This document shows, piece by piece, positions 20,752-28,383 of a stretch of DNA of 64,000 bases (position 1 is its first letter; each line of letters starts with the position of its first letter). Made by a program: the position numbers and the translations under genes. Under the pieces are notes generated by a model. The model was not told where the DNA came from and did not search any database. It worked only from the letters and a program-made list of their open reading frames with translations. The DNA lies in assembly GCF_011742165.1 (NCBI RefSeq), contig NZ_JAAQTO010000024.1, forward strand, positions 1 through 64,000, in the 5' to 3' direction. Origin of the DNA: Billgrantia bachuensis (GTDB taxonomy: Bacteria; Pseudomonadota; Gammaproteobacteria; Pseudomonadales; Halomonadaceae).

Positions 20752-21165
20752 TCAACGGTGGAACTGCCCTTCCCTCTCGGGCTGCCATAGGATCGCATCG
20801 ATACGCAGACGTGTCTCGCCGCCTTCGGGTAACGGCCAGTCGATCTCGTCGCCAATGCGTAGACCGATGAGCCCGGCGCCGATGGGCGCCATTACCGAAA
20901 TACCATCTTCGGTTGCGGCCAGCGAGTGGGGATAGACCAAGGTCCGTATCATCTGGCGGTTGCGTGTCAGATCGGTGAACTGTACCTGGCTGTTCATGCT
21001 GACCACGTCCGCCGGAATCTCTTGCGGGTCGATCACCTCGCCGCGCTCGAGCTCCTCTTCCAGGCAGTCGGCAACGAAGCGATCCTTGTCATCGGCATTG
21101 TCGATCAATCGCTGCAGCCGCTCCGCATCCAGGCGGTTGATGAGAATGGTGGGACGGGGTGACAT
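20752..21165 (-). CDS. rnk: Rnk, nucleoside diphosphate kinase regulator (GreA/B C-domain family)
   Basis: A 137-residue protein (E. coli Rnk 136) with a short N-terminal helical hairpin and a C-terminal GreA/GreB FKBP-like domain (VQFTDLTRNRQMIRTLVYP... ISVMAPIGAGLIGLRIGDEIDWPLP). Rnk binds RNA polymerase and affects nucleotide pools. The start at 21165 has AAGGAGG upstream and fits the family; a longer frame to 21264 does not. Confidence 0.9.
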   Translation of the reverse strand: MSPRPTILINRLDAERLQRLIDNADDKDRFVADCLEEELERGEVIDPQEIPADVVSMNSQVQFTDLTRNRQMIRTLVYPHSLAATEDGISVMAPIGAGLIGLRIGDEIDWPLPEGGETRLRIDAILWQPEREGQFHR

Positions 21166-21304
21166 ACGACCTCCTTGGCACCGGCAGCGAAGCGTGCTGC
21201 CGACCGTGCAACGAAAACAGCCCTTCGCCCCGGCGGGGAGAAGGACTGTGACTCTCACTATCATAAGCCCAAGCCTGGGGAATGTCAGGCCTGCCGACTA
21301 CCTG

Positions 21305-21463
21305 CTAGCTGTTCGGTCGACGCCGCGAAGTCACCAATAGCACGCCGGCCAACGCGACCAGCGCAACGCCGACGAAAGCGCCCGGACTTTGCTGCTGCCA
21401 GCCGAACAGCGCCAGCACCACACCCAGGACGCCAAGCGCCCAGGCAAACCGCTTCACACCCAT
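21305..21463 (-). CDS. small two-helix membrane protein, unknown
   Basis: A 52-residue ORF with a plausible ribosome site (GAGAGGTGG). The product (MGVKRFAWALGVLGVVLALFGW... GAFVGVALVALAGVLLVTSRRRPNS) has two hydrophobic helices joined by a short QQQSPG turn and a basic C-terminal tail, consistent with positive-inside topology. No family recognised. It fills the gap between rnk and the DUF1232 gene. Confidence 0.6.
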   Translation of the reverse strand: MGVKRFAWALGVLGVVLALFGWQQQSPGAFVGVALVALAGVLLVTSRRRPNS

Positions 21464-21637
21464 ATCGCCACCTCTCTAGATTCTGCCACTCAGCATGCAG
21501 CGGACGGAGAGGTACATCAAGACAGGCGCAAACGACACAGGCCGCTTTCAGCGCGCCCCTTTGCGCATGGAAGGACGCGGAACGGGCCGACGAGCTACGC
21601 TGTCAAAACGACAGGAAAAGTGTTCATAAGGCCAGGC

Positions 21638-22027
21638 ATGAAGACACACGATATCCGGCACAGCGACGGCGAGCAGGTCGTTCTCGAGGGCACTCTCGAG
21701 CAGAACGCGGCGCACTACTCGGAAGCGGGCTTCTGGGACAAGGTGGGTGACAGCGCCCGCAAGGCGGGGAAGAAGACCCTCGAGCCCGCGTTGAAGATGT
21801 ACTACTCGGCCCAGGATCCCAACACGCCGCTGTGGGCGAAAACCACCATCTATGGTGCGCTGGGCTATTTCATCTCGCCCCTCGACGCCATCCCCGATCT
21901 CACTCCCTTTCTCGGCTACACCGACGACATGGGCGTGCTGGCCGGCGCACTCGCCATCGTCGCCACCCGCATCAACGACAAGCACCGCGAGCAGGCCAAG
22001 GCCACGCTGGCCAGGTGGTTTGGGTAG
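21638..22027 (+). CDS. YkvA family protein (DUF1232)
   Basis: A 129-residue protein with the diagnostic DUF1232 core (LWAKTTIYGALGYFISPLDAIPDLTPFLGYTDDMGVLAGAL, residues about 70-112), a short hydrophobic hairpin likely inserted in the membrane. Function unknown in the family. The ATG at 21638 follows AGGCCAGGC, a weak ribosome site. It is the last host gene before the integrated element. Confidence 0.85.
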   Translation: MKTHDIRHSDGEQVVLEGTLEQNAAHYSEAGFWDKVGDSARKAGKKTLEPALKMYYSAQDPNTPLWAKTTIYGALGYFISPLDAIPDLTPFLGYTDDMGVLAGALAIVATRINDKHREQAKATLARWFG

Positions 22028-22068
22028 GATCGCTGCGCCCCCGCACTCATGAAAGGGGCCAGAAACGC

Positions 22069-22095
22069 AAAACAGCCGCTTAAGCGGCTGTTTTT
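22069..22095. terminator. bidirectional intrinsic terminator
   Basis: A perfect palindrome (ACAGCCGC, loop TTAA, GCGGCTGT) flanked by A-run and T-run works in both directions. It ends the DUF1232 gene on the plus strand and, before integration, would have ended the minus-strand tRNA-Leu gene whose 3' fragment lies 19 bases away. Confidence 0.85.
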
Positions 22096-22113
22096 AAATG
22101 ACTGCTTTACCAA

Positions 22114-22170
22114 TGGTACCGGCGGTCGGACTCGAACCGACAAGGGCTTGCACCCGGCGGATTTTGAATC
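22114..22170 (-). repeat. attL: 3' fragment of tRNA-Leu, 57-bp direct repeat
   Basis: These 57 bases are identical to 35766-35822, the 3' two thirds of the tRNA-Leu gene (CCA end through the anticodon loop), and are in the same orientation. Identity stops at 22170/35822 just beyond the anticodon region, as expected of a tRNA-targeting integrase. This copy lacks the 5' half and is the displaced original host end; the complete gene is rebuilt at the other side of the element. Confidence 0.93.
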
Positions 22171-22244
22171 ACACAACGGTAGCCGACCTCTTTGTTAAAC
22201 AATGGCTTACCTGGCCATTCCTTGGATTTCTCGTGCCCCACCTA

Positions 22245-22270
22245 GCACAAGTGTCATACCATGTGTCACG
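22245..22270 (+). promoter_or_regulatory. left arm-type integrase binding motifs (two)
   Basis: GCACAAGTGTCA at 22245-22256 and CCATGTGTCACG at 22259-22270: two GTGTCA cores spaced 12 bp, just before the integrase gene. The same pair with the same spacing occurs at the right end (35667-35692), in the same orientation, and the first 12-mer is identical. This is the pattern expected of integrase arm sites; the role is inferred. Confidence 0.6.
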
Positions 22271-22287
22271 TGAGGTGGGGTTAGAAA

Positions 22288-23586
22288 ATGCTTACAGAAA
22301 GCCAAATCAGGACCTTCAAGGACATCGGGAAGGATTACAACCGCTCTGACGATACCCGGCAACGCACCGGGGTGCGTCTGATCCTCACGGTTCGCAAGGG
22401 CGGTAGGAAGGAGTGGAGGGTCCGCACGATCCAGGACGGCAAGCGCCGCTTCAAGACCATCGGCACCTGGCCGGAGATGTCACTGGAACAGGCCCGCGAG
22501 AGCGTGCACAGGGCGCCCATAGTGGGCTCTGAGGACTCAGGTAATGGCAAGGTACGGCCCTCAGCCCCGAAGCCGTCAGTGGACCCTCCTGAAGCCCCTA
22601 CGGCACTGTACGGAACCGTGGGCGAGCTTATGCAGGAGTACCAGCAGGACCTGAAGCTGCGCGGGAAGGCATCCCACAACGAGTTCAGGAAGTGCACCGA
22701 GGGATACATCATGCGGCCCTTTCCGGACATCTGGCGCATGCAGGCTCGTGACGTTGACGCACAGGTGGTGAAGCGAGTGCTGGCCTTCCACATCTCCCGT
22801 GGCGTTACCACGCAGGTGAACCGGCTCCGTGCCTGGATGCACGCCGCCTTCCAGTACGCACTGAAGGCCGAGAACGACCCGCGTAGAGCTTCCAGCACTC
22901 GGTGGGGTGTCCTGCTGAACCCGGTCTCCTTGGTCCCGCTACAGCAGGATTGGGAGCGCCAGGGCGAGCATGTGATGACACTTGGGGATGTCCGTGGTGT
23001 CTGGACGACACTGCCTGCGATGGTGAAGAGGGATGTACTGACAGTGCCACTCGTTCAGCTATGCGTGGCTACGGCTGGGCAACGGCTCGTCTCCCTCGTG
23101 CGCCTCACTGTGCCTGACGTGCACCTGAAGCGCGGACTGCTGGACATGCCCGGTTCTAGCATGAAGGCGGGAAGGCCGCATGTCGTGCCCCTCACTGAGC
23201 AGGCGCATGAGATATTGGAGCGCCTGGTGTACCGCTCGAAGGCCAGGGGCACGGAGATGCTATTTCCTCACAGGAACCGGCCAGATCGGCACATGAGCAC
23301 CACGAGCCCCGCTCAACTGGTAGCCAGGCACAGGGATGCACACAAGACCTCGGGGTGGGCTATCGAAGACATCCGGCGCACCGCCAAGACCGTCCTTGGG
23401 GAATTGGGTGTCTCCAAGGACATCCGGGACCGACTGCACGGGCATGCTATGCACGATGTATCCAGCCGTCACTATGACCGCTATGAGTACCTGCGGGAGA
23501 AGCGCGAGGCCATGAAAGTCTGGAGCGCCTGGCTGTCTGGCGCGTTACAAGGTGACGACATCCGGGACTCGAACGCTTGGGCATAA
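22288..23586 (+). CDS. int: tyrosine site-specific integrase
   Basis: A 432-residue phage-type integrase with an N-terminal arm-binding region (about 1-75), a core-binding domain (about 105-215) and a catalytic domain (about 225-415). Catalytic residues: Arg266 (ATAGQRLVSLVRL), Lys293 (SSMKAGR), Arg363 (IEDIRRT), His386 (LHGHAMHD) and Tyr396 (SSRHYDRY). The usual His of the H-x-x-R box is Glu360, a change seen in some DIRRT integrases. It lies 118 bp from attL and should drive integration into tRNA-Leu. A GAGGTGG motif precedes ATG. Confidence 0.93.
   Translation: MLTESQIRTFKDIGKDYNRSDDTRQRTGVRLILTVRKGGRKEWRVRTIQDGKRRFKTIGTWPEMSLEQARESVHRAPIVGSEDSGNGKVRPSAPKPSVDPPEAPTALYGTVGELMQEYQQDLKLRGKASHNEFRKCTEGYIMRPFPDIWRMQARDVDAQVVKRVLAFHISRGVTTQVNRLRAWMHAAFQYALKAENDPRRASSTRWGVLLNPVSLVPLQQDWERQGEHVMTLGDVRGVWTTLPAMVKRDVLTVPLVQLCVATAGQRLVSLVRLTVPDVHLKRGLLDMPGSSMKAGRPHVVPLTEQAHEILERLVYRSKARGTEMLFPHRNRPDRHMSTTSPAQLVARHRDAHKTSGWAIEDIRRTAKTVLGELGVSKDIRDRLHGHAMHDVSSRHYDRYEYLREKREAMKVWSAWLSGALQGDDIRDSNAWA
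22512..22534 (-). promoter_or_regulatory. weak fourth match to the element's T7-type promoter
   Basis: On the minus strand inside the integrase gene, AGAGCCCACTAT matches the element's promoter consensus from -11 to -2, but the initiation part (GGGCG instead of AAGA/GAGA) does not. If active it would give RNA antisense to the start of int, towards attL. Chance occurrence in coding sequence is quite possible. Confidence 0.25.
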
Positions 23587-23596
23587 TGAAACAGAC

Positions 23597-23621
23597 AGAG
23601 CACCCGGATAACCGGGGCTCT
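23597..23621. terminator. hairpin between convergent integrase and virion-protein genes
   Basis: AGAGC-(A)-CCCGG, loop ATAA, CCGGGGCTCT: a ten-pair stem with one bulged A, between two converging genes. The right arm and its tail (CCGGGGCTCTGCCTTAA) resemble the terminator after the RNA polymerase gene (CCGGGCTCTGCATTAA). There is no long T-run. Confidence 0.6.
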
Positions 23622-23631
23622 GCCTTAATCA

Positions 23632-26600
23632 CTACTCAATAACGGACAGCGCGGTGCCCACGGCTGCGGTGTTGACCAGAGGCATGAGCCGTAACGCCCG
23701 CTTCTGGATTTGCTCGGCGTCCTCTCCCTCTACGTTCTCCCCCGCCAGAATTGAACGCAAAGCACCCATACTGCCGCGCGTGAGGTGATAGGCATCTCCC
23801 ACCACGCCCGCAGCCGGTACAGAGTCCAAGCCATAGCCCTTGAATCCCCAACTCTGGCCACCAGACATCCATGAGCCCGGAAGTGAATTCACCGTGGCCA
23901 AGCCGTCCATGGGAATGCCGAAGCCACCGTAGATGTTGTTCATGTTCATCACGCCGATGACCTCGGCCATGCCGTCCGTGGCCTGGCGGACGTACTCCTC
24001 CGGGTCATCCTTGAGCTTGGATTGCACTGCCACCCGCCCGTTGTAAGCCAGGTATGCCAGCGCGGTGCTCCACATGAGTTTCTGGGCCAGGACTAGCGAG
24101 TTGCCGCGCAGGCCGTACATGAGCTGCTTTTCCAGACTGACCAGCGAGAAGGTGCGGAACTGAGTAAGTAACTTGCCGAGTTCCTTGTTCACCCAGATGC
24201 TGGACTCGCCGATAAAGTTACGCTGCATCTGGCGGCCCAGGACCGCGCCCATGGCGGCACCGAGCTTGTCCCGGAGTTCCGGGTCCATGCTGTCCGCCGA
24301 GAAGACACGGACCTGCTTGCCGTCAACGTCGACGTGCTCGGGTGTCTTGCGGATGTAGTCCAGCACCGCATGGAACTCGTCGTCGTCCAGGCCCGCATCC
24401 CGCCACACCTGGAGGTCTTGGTCCTTGAACGGCAGCTTGCCCTCCGCCGCCTGGAGCAACTGGTCCAGCATGGAGCGCTGGGCCAACTCCTCGGAGCCGT
24501 TCTGGATGGTGCGGAAGCCGGACAGGAGCATGTTCTTGTCCTGCACGTAGCCCGCTGCGTTGTTGTAGATGCGCTCCAGCTTCGATTGGGCATCCTCGCC
24601 CATATTCGCGGCCATGTAGTTCTTGGCGGTGAAGTAGTTCTCCTTGTTCCCGTAGGCGCCCATGATCCGGTGCACAGCCTCCAGCCTTGGGTCCTCGCGG
24701 TACTTGCCCACCTGGAACCAGCGGGTGGCCGGGACGTTCTTCAGGGTGCGGCGCAGGCCGAAGGTGACGAGGGAGTTCGAGGCTTCCGCCAGCGATGCGG
24801 CACCGTTCCAACCGAGCCGGAGGATGCCGGTCGCTTTGCGCAGCCCCCGAGAGGCACGGATCGCCCCCTGAGTCCAGGAGCTGTAGTTGGTGTCCAGCGT
24901 CTCGCCCATCAGCAGGCGCACGGAGTCATGAAGCATCTCGGCATACTGCTGGAGGCGGCCATCGTTCTGGTCGCCCAACATACGAGCCAGTCGCTTTACC
25001 TCTGCCTCATCCCCTGCCTTGCGGGCCTCTGTGAGTTGGGTTTGAAACAGGTTCCGGGCGTCCCGCACCGCCTCGTCTATCGCCTCGTCCGCCTGCATAC
25101 GGGTCTTGAAGCCCTGGCGGGCCAGCGCAGACTCCCCTGCCCCCTCGCGCACGTAGTTCATCACCACATCCTGCGAGGTGTTCAGCAGGTCCACCATGCG
25201 CACGCCGTTGTGCTCGTAGGACATGCTCGCGCCCAGGCTGAACTTGGCGCGCTTTGACACGCTCTCGTTTAGCCGGACATCCGCCATGTCGTCCAGGAGC
25301 CGGTTCACGGCGTCCTCGTCCATGCCAGCGGCCCTAAGCTCCTTGCCCAACTGCTCGCGGTTCGCCTCGCTGAAGATTTGGCGAATGCCGGTCTGACTGT
25401 CCAGCCCCTTGTCCAGCGTGCGGCGCATCTGGGCACGGGCCACCATGCGGGCGGTGTTCTCGGAGAGCTTGATCCTGCCACGCTGGTAGGCGCCCGCCAG
25501 GACATCCTCCACCGCCTGCTCGCCATACTGACGATAGGCACTCTGCATCTTGGTGGTGTCCAGGATGAACGGCATGTAGCGCCCGTCATGCTGCACGTTC
25601 TCGTAGCCGTGCACGCCTGCGGCCTTGCGGTCCTCCAAGGACTGCTTGAGCATCGCGGCGCGGGCCTCGGCTGCCTTGGCGATTGCGGGGTCCTGGCTCT
25701 TGTTCTTGCCACGCATGTGCAGCACTACGAGGTTGTCGAACTCCCGGCGCTCCGGGGCGATGCCCAGCTCCATCTTCCAGCCAGGTATGCCTCGGGACTT
25801 GGCGAACTCCAGCGCAGCCTCGCGCTCCAGGCCGCCCTCGGCGTTGACCGCCCGGCGCATGTAGAGGTCCTGATAGTGCGCGGCAGGGATGTGACCCTTG
25901 AGGCCCGCCTGCGGATTTGCGTTCAGCTTGATGTTCAGGCCCCGAATCAGGTTCGACGGCGCGGCATCCAAGGTGCTGAAGGCAGATTGCAGGTAGTCCT
26001 TGGCCTTCTGGCCGGGGTACAGGTGGTTCTGCCAGTTAGCGGGCATCCGCTCTGCCAGGCGCACGCCGTCATAGATCGCCTCCCATGCGCTCCCGGCCTC
26101 ATCGACAAGGTGCATCTCATCAGCGAACTGTGCCCCTTGGGCTTGCGCCGCGCCTACTGTGCTGCCTGCGGGCTTGTCGGCGGCCTGCGGGTCTACGACT
26201 GTAGACTGCTCGGCGTCTTCCTTGGCGGCCCGCTCTGCCCGTACAGCGGCTGCCTTGGCATGCGCAGCCTCGCGCTCTGCCTTGGCCACCGGCCCCATGC
26301 GGGCCTCTTCCAGTGCGTCGAAGCGCTCCTTGAGCCGCGCCGGGATTACGCCGTTCTGAAGGCGGGAGATGTCTTTCCACGCCTCCTGATACTTGGCGTC
26401 GTCCGCCTGGCGCTGCCGGAGGTTGTCTATCTCCTCCTGCAACGGGCGCACCCTGGCCTCCATGGCCTCTTTGCGCGCTGCGTTCTCGGCGGCATTGGCC
26501 CGTCGCTGGCGGTTCGGCACTCCAGGGTTCGTGGACAGCCGGGTGCTGGCCTCCTCCTCTTGGATGCGCCGGATGCCGTGCTCTAGGTCCACGATCCGGG

Positions 26601-27492
26601 CCTCGTCCTGCTTCCGGGCGCCTCGGGACAGGCGCTGCTCTGCCTCGGGCATCAGCTCATCCGCGAGGGTTTGCCGGGAGTCTCGGGAGGTGAGTACGCT
26701 ATTGTCCAGGTGTCGCTGAATCTCGTCGCCTAGGTCTGCCGCTCGGGCAGCTTGGGTCACGTCCAGCAGGTCGCTGTCTACGGCTACGGCGGCCTCCCAG
26801 CTCTCCGAGTCCCGCTGCGGTTGAAGGTGCACGCTGCCGTCAGACTTCCTGAACGGGCGCACGGCTACCGGGATCGCCCCAGAGACCAGCCCGCCACCGA
26901 TACCGGCGAGCACGACATCGTGCCAGTCCTTCGTGGTGTCGTTCTTCATCAGGTAGCGCTCTAGACCGGCAGAGCCGACGGCACCTGAGCCGACGGCACG
27001 CAGGGTCTGCCCAAGGAGGGTTGCCCTGGCGGCAGCGGAGCCGCCCCCGGTGACAAACATCAGAGGGAGCGCTGACGGGTCCACGATACCTGCCAGAACC
27101 TCCGCGCCGATGCCCTTGAGCCCGGCCCGCTGGATGGTCTCCAGGTTCGCCCGGTTCTTGTCCACGGCCTGGAGCCGCGCCCGGTAGTCCCGTTCGTTCA
27201 CAGCGCCCGCCACGAACTCCAGCTCGCGCTCGTTGAACTCGCGGGCCAAGGGCTTCAGGTCCTGCTCGGAGACCCGATAGTTGGGGTCAAGCTCTTGGCG
27301 GTTGCGCTCGGCCATCTCGTCCAGGGACTTATAGAGGAAGTTCCGTTGCTTCGCGGCGTCCCAGGTCTCGCCCCAGGACGGCGTGTTCGACTGGCGCTCG
27401 GCTTCGATGGCCGCTTCCTGATGCCGGTTCTCCCGGATGTTCGGGCTCCGGCCAATGCTGCTCGGTTGCAGCGATGGTATTAGGTCAGTCAT
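23632..27492 (-). CDS. T7 gp16-like internal virion (DNA ejection) protein
   Basis: A 1286-residue protein similar in size to the largest internal core protein of T7-like phages (gp16, 1318; phiKMV gp37 class). Marks: an N-terminal amphipathic region with GIVDPSALP and a Gly/Ala-rich hydrophobic stretch (about 125-215), a long Arg/Glu/Ala coiled-coil region (about 260-430), and a C-terminal part with QFRTFSLVSLEKQLMYGLRG, a motif common in these ejection proteins. No lytic transglycosylase domain is evident. AAGGAG precedes ATG; a T7-type promoter lies 54 nt upstream on the same strand. Known homologues form the trans-envelope channel for genome entry. It is the only virion gene here and runs against its neighbours. 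Confidence 0.75.
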   Translation of the reverse strand: MTDLIPSLQPSSIGRSPNIRENRHQEAAIEAERQSNTPSWGETWDAAKQRNFLYKSLDEMAERNRQELDPNYRVSEQDLKPLAREFNERELEFVAGAVNERDYRARLQAVDKNRANLETIQRAGLKGIGAEVLAGIVDPSALPLMFVTGGGSAAARATLLGQTLRAVGSGAVGSAGLERYLMKNDTTKDWHDVVLAGIGGGLVSGAIPVAVRPFRKSDGSVHLQPQRDSESWEAAVAVDSDLLDVTQAARAADLGDEIQRHLDNSVLTSRDSRQTLADELMPEAEQRLSRGARKQDEARIVDLEHGIRRIQEEEASTRLSTNPGVPNRQRRANAAENAARKEAMEARVRPLQEEIDNLRQRQADDAKYQEAWKDISRLQNGVIPARLKERFDALEEARMGPVAKAEREAAHAKAAAVRAERAAKEDAEQSTVVDPQAADKPAGSTVGAAQAQGAQFADEMHLVDEAGSAWEAIYDGVRLAERMPANWQNHLYPGQKAKDYLQSAFSTLDAAPSNLIRGLNIKLNANPQAGLKGHIPAAHYQDLYMRRAVNAEGGLEREAALEFAKSRGIPGWKMELGIAPERREFDNLVVLHMRGKNKSQDPAIAKAAEARAAMLKQSLEDRKAAGVHGYENVQHDGRYMPFILDTTKMQSAYRQYGEQAVEDVLAGAYQRGRIKLSENTARMVARAQMRRTLDKGLDSQTGIRQIFSEANREQLGKELRAAGMDEDAVNRLLDDMADVRLNESVSKRAKFSLGASMSYEHNGVRMVDLLNTSQDVVMNYVREGAGESALARQGFKTRMQADEAIDEAVRDARNLFQTQLTEARKAGDEAEVKRLARMLGDQNDGRLQQYAEMLHDSVRLLMGETLDTNYSSWTQGAIRASRGLRKATGILRLGWNGAASLAEASNSLVTFGLRRTLKNVPATRWFQVGKYREDPRLEAVHRIMGAYGNKENYFTAKNYMAANMGEDAQSKLERIYNNAAGYVQDKNMLLSGFRTIQNGSEELAQRSMLDQLLQAAEGKLPFKDQDLQVWRDAGLDDDEFHAVLDYIRKTPEHVDVDGKQVRVFSADSMDPELRDKLGAAMGAVLGRQMQRNFIGESSIWVNKELGKLLTQFRTFSLVSLEKQLMYGLRGNSLVLAQKLMWSTALAYLAYNGRVAVQSKLKDDPEEYVRQATDGMAEVIGVMNMNNIYGGFGIPMDGLATVNSLPGSWMSGGQSWGFKGYGLDSVPAAGVVGDAYHLTRGSMGALRSILAGENVEGEDAEQIQKRALRLMPLVNTAAVGTALSVIE

Positions 27493-27541
27493 GCGAGTCT
27501 CCTTAGTTAGCTGGACGTGTCTATTCCTAGACTTGCTTCCG

Positions 27542-27564
27542 CTCTTCTTTAGTGGGCTATTTGC
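27542..27564 (-). promoter_or_regulatory. T7/SP6-type phage promoter A (for the ejection-protein gene)
   Basis: Read on the minus strand from 27564, the 23-mer has GCAAATAGCC (-17 to -8), CACTAAA (-7 to -1) and G+1 at 27547 followed by AAGAG. From -7 to +6 it differs from the SP6 promoter by one base. It agrees with site B at 21 of 23 and with site C at 18 of 23 positions. Start of transcription would be 54 nt before the ejection-protein ATG. Use by the element's own polymerase is inferred. Confidence 0.75.
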
Positions 27565-27614
27565 AAAGGCTACTAACAGAACTGCCTTCCTATTGGTCCC
27601 GTTAAACCGTCCGC

Positions 27615-27643
27615 TTGGAGAACCTGCACCTCCGCTGTAGGAT
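27615..27643 (+). promoter_or_regulatory. candidate sigma-70 promoter of the repressor gene
   Basis: TTGGAG (27615-27620), a 17-bp spacer, and TAGGAT (27638-27643), 29 bp before the repressor ATG. Three mismatches in total to the -35/-10 consensus. It would be read by host polymerase. Confidence 0.4.
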
Positions 27644-27672
27644 GCAAGAGCACCCCCACAGGCGGAATTGAA

Positions 27673-28224
27673 ATGACATTTGCAAAGCGTTTGCGGCGAG
27701 CAAGAGAAGCGGCGGGGTTAAATCAGACAGAGCTATCCAAGCGGCTGAAAGTCACACCACAGTCTGTCCAGTTATGGGAAAGCGAGGGAGAGAAGTCTAC
27801 GACTCCTAGAACTAACCGTGTTCGACAAATAGCCAAGACCCTAGGGGTTCGTGAAGACTGGCTACTCTTTGGCAGGGGCGAGGGGTTGGCCCACGCGCCC
27901 CCTCGCTGGGCTAGAGAGGTCCCACTATTCCGTCTTAGCGAGATAGGCCCGGAGAGCCGCCAGGGATGCCATCCGCCCAAGGTACTCTGCCCCACTCCTT
28001 GTTCCCCTTCTGCCTTCGCGGTCCAACTAGACGACAGTTGCTTAATCCCCGACTCTCTGCCGGGAGACACCTTGTTCGTAGACCCGGACGTGTTACCACG
28101 CCATGGAGACTTGGTTATCACTCGGCCCGATGGCGACGATGATTCCAAAATAGAAAATCACCCCTCAAGAGACAGAAAACTTGTCGGAACAGTGATTTAT
28201 TTAGGGCGCCACACAATAAAATAA
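27673..28224 (+). CDS. CI/LexA-like phage repressor (XRE HTH plus S24-like domain)
   Basis: A 183-residue regulator: N-terminal Cro/CI helix-turn-helix (residues 3-65, NQTELSKRLKVTPQSVQLWE) and a C-terminal S24-like domain (about 110-180, SAFAVQLDDSCLIPDSLPGDTLFVDPDVLPRHGDLVITR). The D-S-C segment sits at the usual catalytic Ser position (GDSM); the partner Lys is not obvious, so self-cleavage is uncertain. A Gln-Gly-Cys segment between domains is where a cleavage loop would be. It lies directly before the RNA polymerase gene on the same strand and probably holds it silent. Confidence 0.85.
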   Translation: MTFAKRLRRAREAAGLNQTELSKRLKVTPQSVQLWESEGEKSTTPRTNRVRQIAKTLGVREDWLLFGRGEGLAHAPPRWAREVPLFRLSEIGPESRQGCHPPKVLCPTPCSPSAFAVQLDDSCLIPDSLPGDTLFVDPDVLPRHGDLVITRPDGDDDSKIENHPSRDRKLVGTVIYLGRHTIK

Positions 28225-28294
28225 ATCTACAATTAATAGACCAACTCGCCCGCCATTAATAACACTCAAACCCTGGCAACTTTATTCTTGCAAT

Positions 28295-28311
28295 TACAAG
28301 CAAAACTTGTA
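28295..28311. promoter_or_regulatory. candidate repressor operator 1
   Basis: Inverted repeat TACAAG - 5 nt - CTTGTA, a 17-bp site of the size bound by CI-type dimers, in the gap between repressor and RNA polymerase genes. A related palindrome (GTCTAC, 4 nt, GTAGAC, containing CTTGTAG) is at 32567-32582. Confidence 0.4.
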
Positions 28312-28321
28312 GCATTACCGC

Positions 28322-28342
28322 TCTAGTTTCGACAGAACTAGA
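28322..28342. promoter_or_regulatory. candidate operator 2
   Basis: Perfect inverted repeat TCTAGTT - 7 nt - AACTAGA, 41 bp before the RNA polymerase start codon. Placement suggests control of polymerase expression, by the repressor or another factor. Confidence 0.4.
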
Positions 28343-28383
28343 AATACCAGCCTTATTTACCAGCCAAGTCTAAGGACTCCCTT

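Noticed and set aside
22114..22170. A second tRNA-Leu gene at the left end
   Set aside because: Only the 3' 57 bases are present; the 5' half and D-arm are missing, so it is an attachment-site remnant.
27542..27564. Reading the 23-bp repeats as plus-strand promoters for the repressor and membrane genes
   Set aside because: In plus orientation they do not match any promoter class; reversed they match the SP6/T7 core and precede minus-strand genes.
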